Shown in pieces: positions 7,339 through 14,441 of a stretch of DNA of 20,900 nucleotides. The translations under genes and the position numbers were made by a program. Under the pieces are notes generated by a model. The model had not been told where the DNA came from. It ran no database searches and saw only the letters and a list, made by a program, of their open reading frames with translations. How positions within the stretch are numbered: the first letter of the stretch is position 1; the number at the start of each line of letters is the position of its first letter. Source of the DNA: an uncultured Flavobacterium sp. (GTDB taxonomy: Bacteria > Bacteroidota > Bacteroidia > Flavobacteriales > Flavobacteriaceae); NCBI RefSeq assembly GCF_946479975.1, contig NZ_CAMLIX010000065.1, positions 1 to 20,900 on the forward strand, in the 5' to 3' direction.

Positions 7339-7680
7339 ATGAAAAAATTAGTTTTAATAGTAATGATAGCTCTTTTCGGATTTTCAGCGCAAGCTCAAAC
7401 TAAAAAGAATAAAAATTTAAAATATACAACAGAAGTTAACGGCAACTGTGAGCAGTGCAAGAAAAGAATCGAAAAAGCGGCTTTTGGTGTTCCAGGAGTA
7501 AAAACAGCTTCATGGGATATCAGTTCTCATCAGCTTTCGGTTATTATGAATGAAGAAAAATCTGCTCCTTTAGATTTAAATAAAGCCGTTGCAAAAGCAG
7601 GTCATGATTCTAAGGAAGTTAAAGCAACAGATGCTGATTATGAGAATCTGCACAGCTGTTGTAAGTATGTAAGAGAATAA
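7339..7680 (+). CDS. Periplasmic heavy-metal-associated (HMA) domain protein
   Basis: A 113-residue protein with a signal peptide (MKKLVLIVMIALFGFSAQAQ) and one ferredoxin-like HMA domain (about 28-95). The metal-binding loop is GNCEQCKKRIEKA with Cys37 and Cys40, as in copper chaperones and CopZ-like domains. A second cluster, His105-Ser-Cys107-Cys108, sits near the C-terminus, and His89 lies in the KAGHDS segment typical of Bacteroidota members. It probably binds copper or a similar ion in the periplasm. The gene starts 54 bases after the receptor, across a low-complexity AAT/CAAT-rich spacer, and is followed by a strong terminator, so it is likely the last gene of the unit. The metal is not proven by sequence. 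Confidence 0.9.
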   Translation: MKKLVLIVMIALFGFSAQAQTKKNKNLKYTTEVNGNCEQCKKRIEKAAFGVPGVKTASWDISSHQLSVIMNEEKSAPLDLNKAVAKAGHDSKEVKATDADYENLHSCCKYVRE

Positions 7681-7689
7681 GTAGTACTT

Positions 7690-7720
7690 CAAGCCCAAGC
7701 ATTAGTTTGGGCTTGTTTTT
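7690..7720 (+). terminator. Rho-independent terminator after the HMA gene
   Basis: CAAGCCCAA (7690-7698) and TTGGGCTTG (7707-7715) form a perfect 9-bp stem with an 8-base loop, followed by five T. It starts 9 bases past the HMA stop codon and closes the metal module. Confidence 0.9.
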
Positions 7721-7753
7721 ATAGTTAATTTATGTTTAAAATACCGCATTTTA

Positions 7754-7784
7754 TTGTGGTTAATCTAAATTATTGTTAATTTCA
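7754..7784 (+). promoter_or_regulatory. Possible promoter of the DedA gene
   Basis: TTG (7754-7756), a 20-base spacer and TAATTTCA (7777-7784) match the Bacteroidota pattern except for the last two bases of the -7 box. The start codon is 31 bases downstream, and a terminator lies just upstream, so a promoter is expected here. Confidence 0.4.
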
Positions 7785-7814
7785 CACACTTATAAGATAA
7801 CCAACTTCCGCTTT

Positions 7815-8498
7815 ATGAATAAATTTGATTGGACCCAGTTAATAAACCCTGAATTTTATATTACTTTAAGTCTTGGAGGTGTTCAGATCGGGTTATTTAT
7901 TGTTTTGTTTATAGTCTTTGCTGAAACGGGATTATTTGCAGGTTTCTTTTTGCCGGGAGATAGTTTGCTTTTTTTGGCAGGAATTTACAGCCGTGATCTA
8001 ATTGAAAATGTTGCCTTTATTCCTAATGACTTTTTAAACGTATTGTTACTTTCTACTGCTGTTGCGGTAATGGGAGTTTTAGGAAACATGACAGGTTACT
8101 GGTTTGGCGCAAAAAGTGGTTATTATTTATTTAAAAAAGAAGATTCTTTTTGGTTTAAGAAAAAGTACTTACTTCAATCAAAAGATTTCTTTGAAAAATA
8201 CGGTGGAAAAGCAATCATCTACGCTAGATTTCTTCCAATTTTTAGAACATTCGCTCCAATAGTTGCAGGAATCGTTTCAATGGATAAAAAGAAATTTATG
8301 TTTTATAATGTATTAAGTTCTTTTCTTTGGTCATTCATTTTAATTTTTGCGGGACATTATTTATATGGAGTATTCAAAGATAGCTTTGGTATAGATTTGA
8401 AACATCACATTGAATATATCATTATAATTATCGTAATCATCTCAACTTTTCCAGTGTTAGTTAAACTCTTAAAGAAGAGACCAAGCGAAAAAATATAA
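7815..8498 (+). CDS. DedA family (VTT/SNARE-associated domain) membrane protein
   Basis: A 227-residue inner-membrane protein of the DedA superfamily. Members in other bacteria flip undecaprenyl phosphate or other lipids and need the proton gradient, but paralogues differ and this one's substrate cannot be read from sequence. Family marks are FAETGLFAGFFLPGDSLLFLAG (F-E-x-G and the LPG-D/E-S segment), the GNMTGYWFGAKSGY motif, and FFEKYGGKAIIYARFLPIFR in short form ending with R-T-F-A-P-x-x-A-G, which contains the conserved arginines. Re-entrant and transmembrane segments fill the protein; the C-terminus is lysine-rich and cytoplasmic. Start is ATG 7815; a TTG 14 codons earlier lies close behind the likely promoter and is rejected. 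It is apparently a single-gene transcript with its own terminator. Confidence 0.92.
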   Translation: MNKFDWTQLINPEFYITLSLGGVQIGLFIVLFIVFAETGLFAGFFLPGDSLLFLAGIYSRDLIENVAFIPNDFLNVLLLSTAVAVMGVLGNMTGYWFGAKSGYYLFKKEDSFWFKKKYLLQSKDFFEKYGGKAIIYARFLPIFRTFAPIVAGIVSMDKKKFMFYNVLSSFLWSFILIFAGHYLYGVFKDSFGIDLKHHIEYIIIIIVIISTFPVLVKLLKKRPSEKI

Positions 8499-8510
8499 TT
8501 AAATAAAAGC

Positions 8511-8548
8511 AAAAAAAAAATCCGAAGTCTAAAACTTCGGATTTTTTT
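8511..8548. terminator. Bidirectional terminator between dedA and rodA
   Basis: TCCGAAGT (8521-8528) and ACTTCGGA (8534-8541) form a perfect 8-bp stem with loop CTAAA, preceded by ten A and followed by seven T. It can end the DedA transcript on the plus strand, and also the rodA operon on the minus strand. The stretch 8549-8695 behind rodA is AT-rich and shows nothing else of note. Confidence 0.9.
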
Positions 8549-8695
8549 ATGGATTATTATATGAATCAAAAAGTATAATTTGTTAATTTAAAACACAATT
8601 GAATTCAGCTTGACATGAATGTCGCCTGTAAAAGATTGGAATTTGGAATTTTATAATTGAATATTACATTTCATAAATTGGATATTCAAAGCTCT

Positions 8696-9931
8696 CTACC
8701 ATTCATTCACTTTGTTTGCATCCATTTTAAGGAAAATAAAGAGTAATATGGTGAATCCCCAAAGTCCAGAACCTCCATACGAAAAGAAAGGCAGAGGAAC
8801 TCCAATTGTTGGGAAAATTCCAATTACCATGGCTATGTTTACAAAAAAGTGTATGAAGAGAATGGCGGAAACACAATATCCGTAGACTCGACTAAATTTT
8901 GTTTTTTGTCTTTCTGCTAAATAAATTACTCTAAGTAATAAGGCTACGAAAAGTAAAATAACAGTAAAAGAACCTGCAAATCCCCATTCTTCACCAACAG
9001 TAGTAAAGATATAATCGGTATGTTGTTCAGGAACGAAACCTCCTTTAGTTTGTGTTCCCTCTAAAAATCCTTTTCCGATCCATCCGCCAGATCCAATCGC
9101 AATTTCCGATTGGTTGGTGTTGTATCCAATACCTTTCATATCGACTGTTTTTCCCAATAAAATATTGAAACGATCTCTATGGTGCTGTTTAAAAACATTA
9201 TCGAAAACATAATCAACAGAAAAAACAAAGCCTGAAATTAAGACTAATAAAATGCCGCTCAACAGCAGATTTCTGTCAACCGCTCTTCCTTTAAAGTGAA
9301 TTATAGCTAAAATTACGAAAGCAATTATAATTACGACATAAGGTTCTAAAACTAATGTAAGGACAAAAAGTACGATTGTTATAAAAGCGGTCCAAACATA
9401 CCAAGATGGTAATCCTTCTCTATACAATACTAAAATGAAAGCGCTATAAATTAACGCACTTCCAGGGTCCGGTTGCGGTAAAATAAGCATTACTGGCAGT
9501 AACATGATGGCCAAAGCCTGAATCTGCCTATTGGTTTCTTTTAAATTAATTTGTGTGTCACTTAAATATTTAGCCAAAGCTAAAGATGTAGCTGCTTTTG
9601 CAAATTCTGAAGGCTGCAGCGTAAAACTTCCTATGGCATACCAGCAACGTTGACCAGCAATTGTTTTTCCGAAGAGAAATAATCCTGCCAGCGATAACAA
9701 AGCAACTCCAAAAATAATACTTGCATATTTTTCGTAAAACTTACCGTCAACAAAAAGCACGACAAAGATCAATGGAATAGTACATCCAATAAAAATAAGC
9801 TGTTTTAGATACGTTCCATCGGTTGATAATAAAGAAGACGAATAAATATTCAGCCAGCCTAAAGTTACCAGTGCAATGTAGATTAAGACACTTATCCAAT
9901 CAATATTATTTTTTACACTCTGATTTTTCAT
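8696..9931 (-). CDS. rodA: Rod-shape determining peptidoglycan polymerase RodA
   Basis: A SEDS-family glycosyltransferase of 411 residues that polymerises lipid II into glycan strands during cell elongation, working with PBP2 in the inner membrane. About ten hydrophobic segments are visible. Family motifs are QPSEFAK (106-112), QPDPGSAL (153-160), the extracytoplasmic loop PEQHTDYIFTTVGEEWGF (301-318, containing the SEDS Asp306), and the signature GVPLPFFSYGGSG near the C-terminus. It is last in the mreBCD-mrdA-rodA operon and starts 15 bases after the mrdA stop. ATG 9931 gives MKNQSVKNNIDW, a normal cytoplasmic lead. All expected residues are present. Confidence 0.96.
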   Translation of the reverse strand: MKNQSVKNNIDWISVLIYIALVTLGWLNIYSSSLLSTDGTYLKQLIFIGCTIPLIFVVLFVDGKFYEKYASIIFGVALLSLAGLFLFGKTIAGQRCWYAIGSFTLQPSEFAKAATSLALAKYLSDTQINLKETNRQIQALAIMLLPVMLILPQPDPGSALIYSAFILVLYREGLPSWYVWTAFITIVLFVLTLVLEPYVVIIIAFVILAIIHFKGRAVDRNLLLSGILLVLISGFVFSVDYVFDNVFKQHHRDRFNILLGKTVDMKGIGYNTNQSEIAIGSGGWIGKGFLEGTQTKGGFVPEQHTDYIFTTVGEEWGFAGSFTVILLFVALLLRVIYLAERQKTKFSRVYGYCVSAILFIHFFVNIAMVIGIFPTIGVPLPFFSYGGSGLWGFTILLFIFLKMDANKVNEW

Positions 9932-9946
9932 TTGAAATAATCTTTC

Positions 9947-11920
9947 TTAGTTTTTCTTAGTAGTGTCTACTGCTGTTTTTTTGGTTTCAGTTTTTGGTGC
10001 CGTTGTAACTGGTTCTTTTGGCTTCACAATTTTAGCCTGCAATACAGAATCTTTTGGAACAGATTCTATTTTACGTGCATCACTTATTCCGCCTAATTTA
10101 GCATATTCTGCCAGCAAACTTTTATTTAGTACTCTAATTTCTAAATCGGTTCTTGTGATTTTTTTTCTCAAGTATTTTTCGATCATTAAACTCGCAATCG
10201 GACCCGCAACTGTTGCTCCAAAACCTCCATTTTCAATCATAACTGCAATTGCAATTTTCGGATTATCTTTTGGTGCAAAAGCCACAAATATTGAGTGATC
10301 TTTAAGTTTTTCTCTTTTACCGTTTATTTTAGCGTAATTCTCAGCTGTTCCAGTTTTTCCGCAAATATCAATTCCTTCTACTCGAAGAGCATAGGCTGTA
10401 CCTTTGTTGTAAACATCAAATAAACCGCTGATAACCGGTGGGAAATACTTTTGATCAATAGTGGTAACGTGTTTTGTTGTAAACTTTTCGTCGATCTTTT
10501 CTCCCTCAATCTTTTTAATGATATGAGGCGTATAATAATATCCTTGATTGGCTACAGTGGCCATCATATTGGCTAACTGAATTGGGGTCATTAAAACCTC
10601 ACCCTGACCAATTGCATTCGATACAATAGTTGAGCTTCTCCATCCTCCGTTAGGATAAATTCTTTTATAGGTTTTTGACGTCGGAATATTACCTCTTTTT
10701 CCAGTTGGTAAATCGTATCCCATAAATTGCCCTAAACCAAAACTTTTTACGTGATCACTCCACACGTCTACAGCTTTGCCCGGATCAGAATATTTGTTAA
10801 TGGTTAACATATAGGCTTGACCAAAGTAGGTGTTACAAGAATTGTAAATTCCGTTATGAAGCTGGTGCGGTCCAAAACCGTGACATTTCATGAATCGTCC
10901 TCCACCGTAACTAAAACCGTGGTGACACATAAAAGTTGTTTGTTCGTTTATAACGCCTTCTTGAAGCGCAACCAATCCTGTTAAGATTTTAAATGGAGAA
11001 CCTGGAGGATATTCGGCTAAAAGTCCTCTATCGTACAATGGTTTTGCAATAGAATCATGATACAAAAGCGTGTAATTTTTAGATCTTTGACGCCCTACCA
11101 TAATACCAGGATCATAAGAAGGTGCAGTAACTAATGCTAGAATTTCTCCCGTTTTAGGCTCAAGAGCTACAATACCACCTCTTTTGTTGATCATCAATTC
11201 TTCGCCGTATTTTTGAAGTTCGGCATCGATTGTTATGTTGATGTCTTCTCCCGCTACAGCAATAGTATCGTATTTGCCTTCTTTGTAAGAACCAATTTCA
11301 CGGTTGTATTTATCTTTTTGAATGTATTTTATACCTTTAATCCCACGTAAAATCTCTTCATAGCTTTGTTCAACACCTTGTTGGCCAATTAGATCCCCGC
11401 TATTATAGTATGGATTTTTGGCAATTAACTTCTCATTCACTTGGGTGATAAAACCAAAAATATTTGCACCATAATCTACTTCATAATCACGAAGCGATCT
11501 TTTTTGGAAATAAAATCCACCATACTTTCTGATTTTCTCCTGAAAGGCGGCAAATTCATTTTTATTCAACTGCGATAAGAAAACAGATGGAAGTCTCGGA
11601 CTGTACACTTTTGCTTTTGCAATACGCTTTTCGTATTCCTCTGGAGTAATATTTAAAAGCGTACAGAATTCAGTGATATTTAAATCTTTTTTTACCTCTC
11701 TCGGAATAACCATAATATCGTAAGAAGCCTGATTAGCAACAAGAAGTTTCCCGTTTCTATCGTAGATATAGCCTCTTTCAGGATAGTCATAAACTTTTTT
11801 TATCGCATTGTTTTCAGATTTCAGTTTGAATGAATCGTCGATAATCTGCAGATAAAAGATCCTAATCACTAGCAAAGATGCCGCAATAATAATTATAGTG
11901 GGCAGCAGAACTTTTCTCAT
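9947..11920 (-). CDS. mrdA: Penicillin-binding protein 2, elongasome transpeptidase
   Basis: The class B PBP that cross-links peptidoglycan during elongation, partner of RodA and MreC, anchored in the inner membrane and active in the periplasm. The 657-residue protein has one N-terminal TM (5-25), a dimerisation/pedestal domain starting near YERGYIYDRNGKLL-like residues 46-60, and a transpeptidase domain with S308-P-F-K311 (nucleophile and Lys), S361-C-N363 and K522-T-G-T525. A Cys/His-rich stretch (Cys332, Cys346, His347, His352, Cys362) lies between the first two motifs. The C-terminal 55 residues are Lys/Thr/Pro-rich and probably disordered. The ATG overlaps the mreD stop by 4 bases (ATGA), implying translational coupling. 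Confidence 0.96.
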   Translation of the reverse strand: MRKVLLPTIIIIAASLLVIRIFYLQIIDDSFKLKSENNAIKKVYDYPERGYIYDRNGKLLVANQASYDIMVIPREVKKDLNITEFCTLLNITPEEYEKRIAKAKVYSPRLPSVFLSQLNKNEFAAFQEKIRKYGGFYFQKRSLRDYEVDYGANIFGFITQVNEKLIAKNPYYNSGDLIGQQGVEQSYEEILRGIKGIKYIQKDKYNREIGSYKEGKYDTIAVAGEDINITIDAELQKYGEELMINKRGGIVALEPKTGEILALVTAPSYDPGIMVGRQRSKNYTLLYHDSIAKPLYDRGLLAEYPPGSPFKILTGLVALQEGVINEQTTFMCHHGFSYGGGRFMKCHGFGPHQLHNGIYNSCNTYFGQAYMLTINKYSDPGKAVDVWSDHVKSFGLGQFMGYDLPTGKRGNIPTSKTYKRIYPNGGWRSSTIVSNAIGQGEVLMTPIQLANMMATVANQGYYYTPHIIKKIEGEKIDEKFTTKHVTTIDQKYFPPVISGLFDVYNKGTAYALRVEGIDICGKTGTAENYAKINGKREKLKDHSIFVAFAPKDNPKIAIAVMIENGGFGATVAGPIASLMIEKYLRKKITRTDLEIRVLNKSLLAEYAKLGGISDARKIESVPKDSVLQAKIVKPKEPVTTAPKTETKKTAVDTTKKN

Positions 11921-12423
11921 CGTTTATTGGGCTTAATAAGATAAATTATTATTATGGAGGTGATTATGGTAAAAATTGAACTGAATAAGGTTCGCAGTAA
12001 AATGTCCCAGATGAATTTGAACTCAAATGCTTCAAGAATAAACAATACAATATGGTGCATTAAAACCGAAACCAATATAAACGAAAATCGCTCAGGTGTT
12101 AAAGATTCGTTTAGTTTTATAGTTTGATATTCGTAACTCAATCCAAAAGAAAACTTAAAGATATAAGGTCTGTAATAAGCTAGAATAACACAAGCAGTTG
12201 CATGTATACCGCCAGAATTACAAAACATATCCATTGTTAATCCAAGTAAAAAGCTCGATAAAATTAATCCCGCTTTATTGCTGTTTACAGGATATAAAAT
12301 GATATACAAGATATACGGAAAAGGACTTATGTACCCTAAGAAATTCATATTGTTGAAAATAACAACCTGAACTGCCAGCAGTATAATAAATCGAAAAATA
12401 TTTACTAACAAAGCGCTATTCAT
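11917..12423 (-). CDS. mreD: Rod-shape determining membrane protein MreD
   Basis: A 168-residue, very hydrophobic inner-membrane protein with about five TM segments (near 8-26, 32-47, 53-66, 104-125 and 143-163). MreD is the least conserved elongasome part; here identity rests on length, topology and its position between mreC and mrdA. The start of the family, hydrophobic with a PFPYILYIILYP segment and FLLGLTMDMF near 59-68, fits the MreD pattern of Pro-rich first and Asp-containing second helix. Its ATG lies 8 bases inside the end of mreC, and its stop overlaps the mrdA ATG. Confidence 0.9.
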   Translation of the reverse strand: MNSALLVNIFRFIILLAVQVVIFNNMNFLGYISPFPYILYIILYPVNSNKAGLILSSFLLGLTMDMFCNSGGIHATACVILAYYRPYIFKFSFGLSYEYQTIKLNESLTPERFSFILVSVLMHHIVLFILEAFEFKFIWDILLRTLFSSIFTIITSIIIIYLIKPNKR

Positions 12424-13246
12424 TTTTTTCTTTGCTTTTGTTTTCTAGATTAATAAGTTCTTCTCTTCCTTTACTTTTAATGATATAAACATGTCCTAAA
12501 TTGGTCATGTCATTAAATAGTTTCACTTTAATTACATAAAAACTTGTGTTGTCTTTTTTGTACACAACATCAACGGTTCCTATGTTAATTCCTTCAGGAA
12601 AAATAACAGATTGTCCACCAGTAACGATAGTATCTCCTTTTCTAATAGAAGCCAATCTAGGGACATCTTCAAGCTGGACAAATCCAGTACTTTTTCCATC
12701 CCAGGTTAATGAACCAAAATGATTTGATTTTTTGATTTTGGCATTAATATGTGATTTCGTATTCAATATACTAACCACAGTTGAGTAATTGGTTGAGGTA
12801 TTATCGATAACACCGACAATTCCTAAACTATTAATAACTCCCATATCTGGCTTAACTCCTTCTTTATCTCCGGAGTTTAAAGTGATATAGTTCTCGTGGG
12901 TATTATATGAATTATGAATTACTTTAGATACAATTATATCCGAAGGTTTCACACCTTTAATGCTGTCAGGTGTGGGTGGCTTTGTAGTGTCTTCTTTATT
13001 GAATAAAAGACTTTTTAATCTTGCGTTCTCAAGTACAAGTTCGTCGTTTTCAGCTCTTAAACTCAAATATTCATTAACACGATTGATTTTTTCGTAAACA
13101 CCGCCGCTTAAAAAATTAGCAGAACTGATTACCTTGCTTCTGTGAAAGGAATGTGATTGAATTGTGAGTCCTAACGAAATACCTAAAAGCAGCAAAAACA
13201 GCAATCGATTACTGTTTCTTATAATGAAATTAAATATTTGCTGCAT
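12416..13246 (-). CDS. mreC: Rod-shape determining protein MreC
   Basis: A 276-residue bitopic protein that joins cytoplasmic MreB to PBP2 in the periplasm and activates it. Visible are one N-terminal TM (about 13-29), a heptad-like helix (about 52-85, YEKINRVNEYLSLRAEND then ELVLENARLKSLL) and the two beta-barrel domains, with GDKEGVKPDMGVIN (131-144), GIVGVIDNTS (146-155) and the GDTIVTGGQSVIFPEGINIG region (208-227, read as two pieces) typical of MreC. The C-terminus is charged. The start ATG at 13246 follows a 110-base gap after mreB that contains an inverted repeat (see 13294-13332). Confidence 0.95.
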   Translation of the reverse strand: MQQIFNFIIRNSNRLLFLLLLGISLGLTIQSHSFHRSKVISSANFLSGGVYEKINRVNEYLSLRAENDELVLENARLKSLLFNKEDTTKPPTPDSIKGVKPSDIIVSKVIHNSYNTHENYITLNSGDKEGVKPDMGVINSLGIVGVIDNTSTNYSTVVSILNTKSHINAKIKKSNHFGSLTWDGKSTGFVQLEDVPRLASIRKGDTIVTGGQSVIFPEGINIGTVDVVYKKDNTSFYVIKVKLFNDMTNLGHVYIIKSKGREELINLENKSKEKNE

Positions 13247-13293
13247 TTCTTGTCTGGTTATTTTGTTTCAGGATATGCTTTATGGTTTCAAGT

Positions 13294-13332
13294 TTTACGA
13301 GGATCCAATATTTAAAATTCGATCCTCATAAA
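13294..13332 (-). repeat. Inverted repeat in the mreB-mreC gap
   Basis: On the minus strand GAGGATC (13327-13321) pairs with GATCCTC (13305-13299); one mismatch then four further A-T pairs extend the stem outward. The loop is 15 bases and AT-rich. No T run follows, so it is not a standard terminator; it may slow decay, mark a processing site, or reduce read-through so that mreB is made in excess of mreCD. Confidence 0.55.
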
Positions 13333-13356
13333 GTAAATTGATTGTTATTTTAAATC

Positions 13357-14385
13357 TTATTTGATTAAGATGCTTTTAAACTTTGCAATGTTTTTAAGAG
13401 CCATTCCTGTACCGCGAACAACTGCTCTTAATGGATCTTCTGCAATGTAAACAGGTAAATCTGTTTTTTGAGAGATACGTTTGTCAAGACCTCTTAACAT
13501 AGATCCACCACCTGCTAAATAGATACCAGTATTGTAAATATCGGCAGCTAATTCTGGAGGAGTTTGAGATAATGTTTCCATTACCGCATCCTCGATACGC
13601 TGAATAGATTTATCTAAAGCTTTTGCAATTTCACGGTAAGAAACATCTACTTGTTTTGGTTTCCCTGTAAGTAAGTCTCTACCTTGAACTGACATATCTT
13701 CTGGCGGGCCGTCTAGATCTTCGATAGCCGCTCCAATTTGAATTTTAATTTTTTCAGCAGTGCTTTCACCTACAAAAAGGTTGTGCTGTGTGCGCATGTA
13801 ATACACGATGTCATTTGTGAAAACGTCACCCGCAATTTTTACAGATTTGTCACAAACAATTCCGCCTAAAGCGATTACAGCGATTTCAGTTGTACCACCT
13901 CCAATATCAACAATCATATTACCTTTTGGCTGCATGATGTCAATTCCAATACCGATTGCTGCGGCCATTGGTTCGTGAATTAGATAAACTTCTTTTCCGT
14001 TTACACGCTCACAAGATTCTTTTACTGCACGCATTTCAACCTCAGTGATTCCAGAAGGAATACAAACAACCATTCTTAAAGCTGGGGTAAACATTCTCTT
14101 TTTTAATGCAGGAATACTTTTAATGAACATATTGATCATTTTTTCCGAAGCATCAAAATCGGCAATTACACCATCTTTCAAAGGCCTTATGGTCTTGATA
14201 TTTTCATGCGTTTTACCTTGCATCATGTTGGCTTCTTTACCAACAGCGATGATTTTGCCTGATACTCTGTCGCGGGCTACGATAGAAGGGCTGTCAATAA
14301 CAACTTTGTCATTATGAATGATTAAAGTGTTTGCGGTACCAAGGTCTATTGCAATATCCTCAGTCATGAAATCAAAAAATCCCAT
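13357..14385 (-). CDS. mreB: Rod-shape determining actin homologue MreB
   Basis: The bacterial actin whose membrane-bound filaments guide the elongasome. The 342-residue protein has the actin ATPase motifs: phosphate-1 loop DLGTANTLI (14-22), the connecting segment with HEPMAAAIG (137-145, catalytic Glu138), phosphate-2 loop DIGGGTTEIAVI (160-171) and the adenosine motif AGGGSMLRGLD near 290-300. The N-terminal MGFFDFM provides the hydrophobic membrane-binding residues of MreB. It is first in the shape operon, 56 bases after purH, with a -7 box TAACTTTG (14435-14428) ahead of it. Length and sequence are fully typical. Confidence 0.98.
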   Translation of the reverse strand: MGFFDFMTEDIAIDLGTANTLIIHNDKVVIDSPSIVARDRVSGKIIAVGKEANMMQGKTHENIKTIRPLKDGVIADFDASEKMINMFIKSIPALKKRMFTPALRMVVCIPSGITEVEMRAVKESCERVNGKEVYLIHEPMAAAIGIGIDIMQPKGNMIVDIGGGTTEIAVIALGGIVCDKSVKIAGDVFTNDIVYYMRTQHNLFVGESTAEKIKIQIGAAIEDLDGPPEDMSVQGRDLLTGKPKQVDVSYREIAKALDKSIQRIEDAVMETLSQTPPELAADIYNTGIYLAGGGSMLRGLDKRISQKTDLPVYIAEDPLRAVVRGTGMALKNIAKFKSILIK

Positions 14386-14427
14386 AAGTTTTTTAGGGGT
14401 TTAAAATGTTATAAATTATTTATCGAA

Positions 14428-14435
14428 CAAAGTTA
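14428..14435 (-). promoter_or_regulatory. Probable -7 box of the mreB operon
   Basis: On the minus strand TAACTTTG fits TAnnTTTG exactly and lies 42 bases before the mreB ATG, in the 56-base gap after purH. The -33 region would fall inside the last codons of purH and shows no clear TTTG. No purH terminator is visible, so read-through from purH is also possible. Confidence 0.5.
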
Positions 14436-14441
14436 AACAAA

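Noticed and set aside
9963..10298. 111-codon plus-strand frame opposite the PBP2 C-terminus
   Set aside because: Shadow of mrdA; the coding signal, motifs and operon structure are all on the minus strand.
14045..14317. 90-codon plus-strand frame opposite mreB
   Set aside because: Shadow of a strongly conserved gene; no family resemblance.
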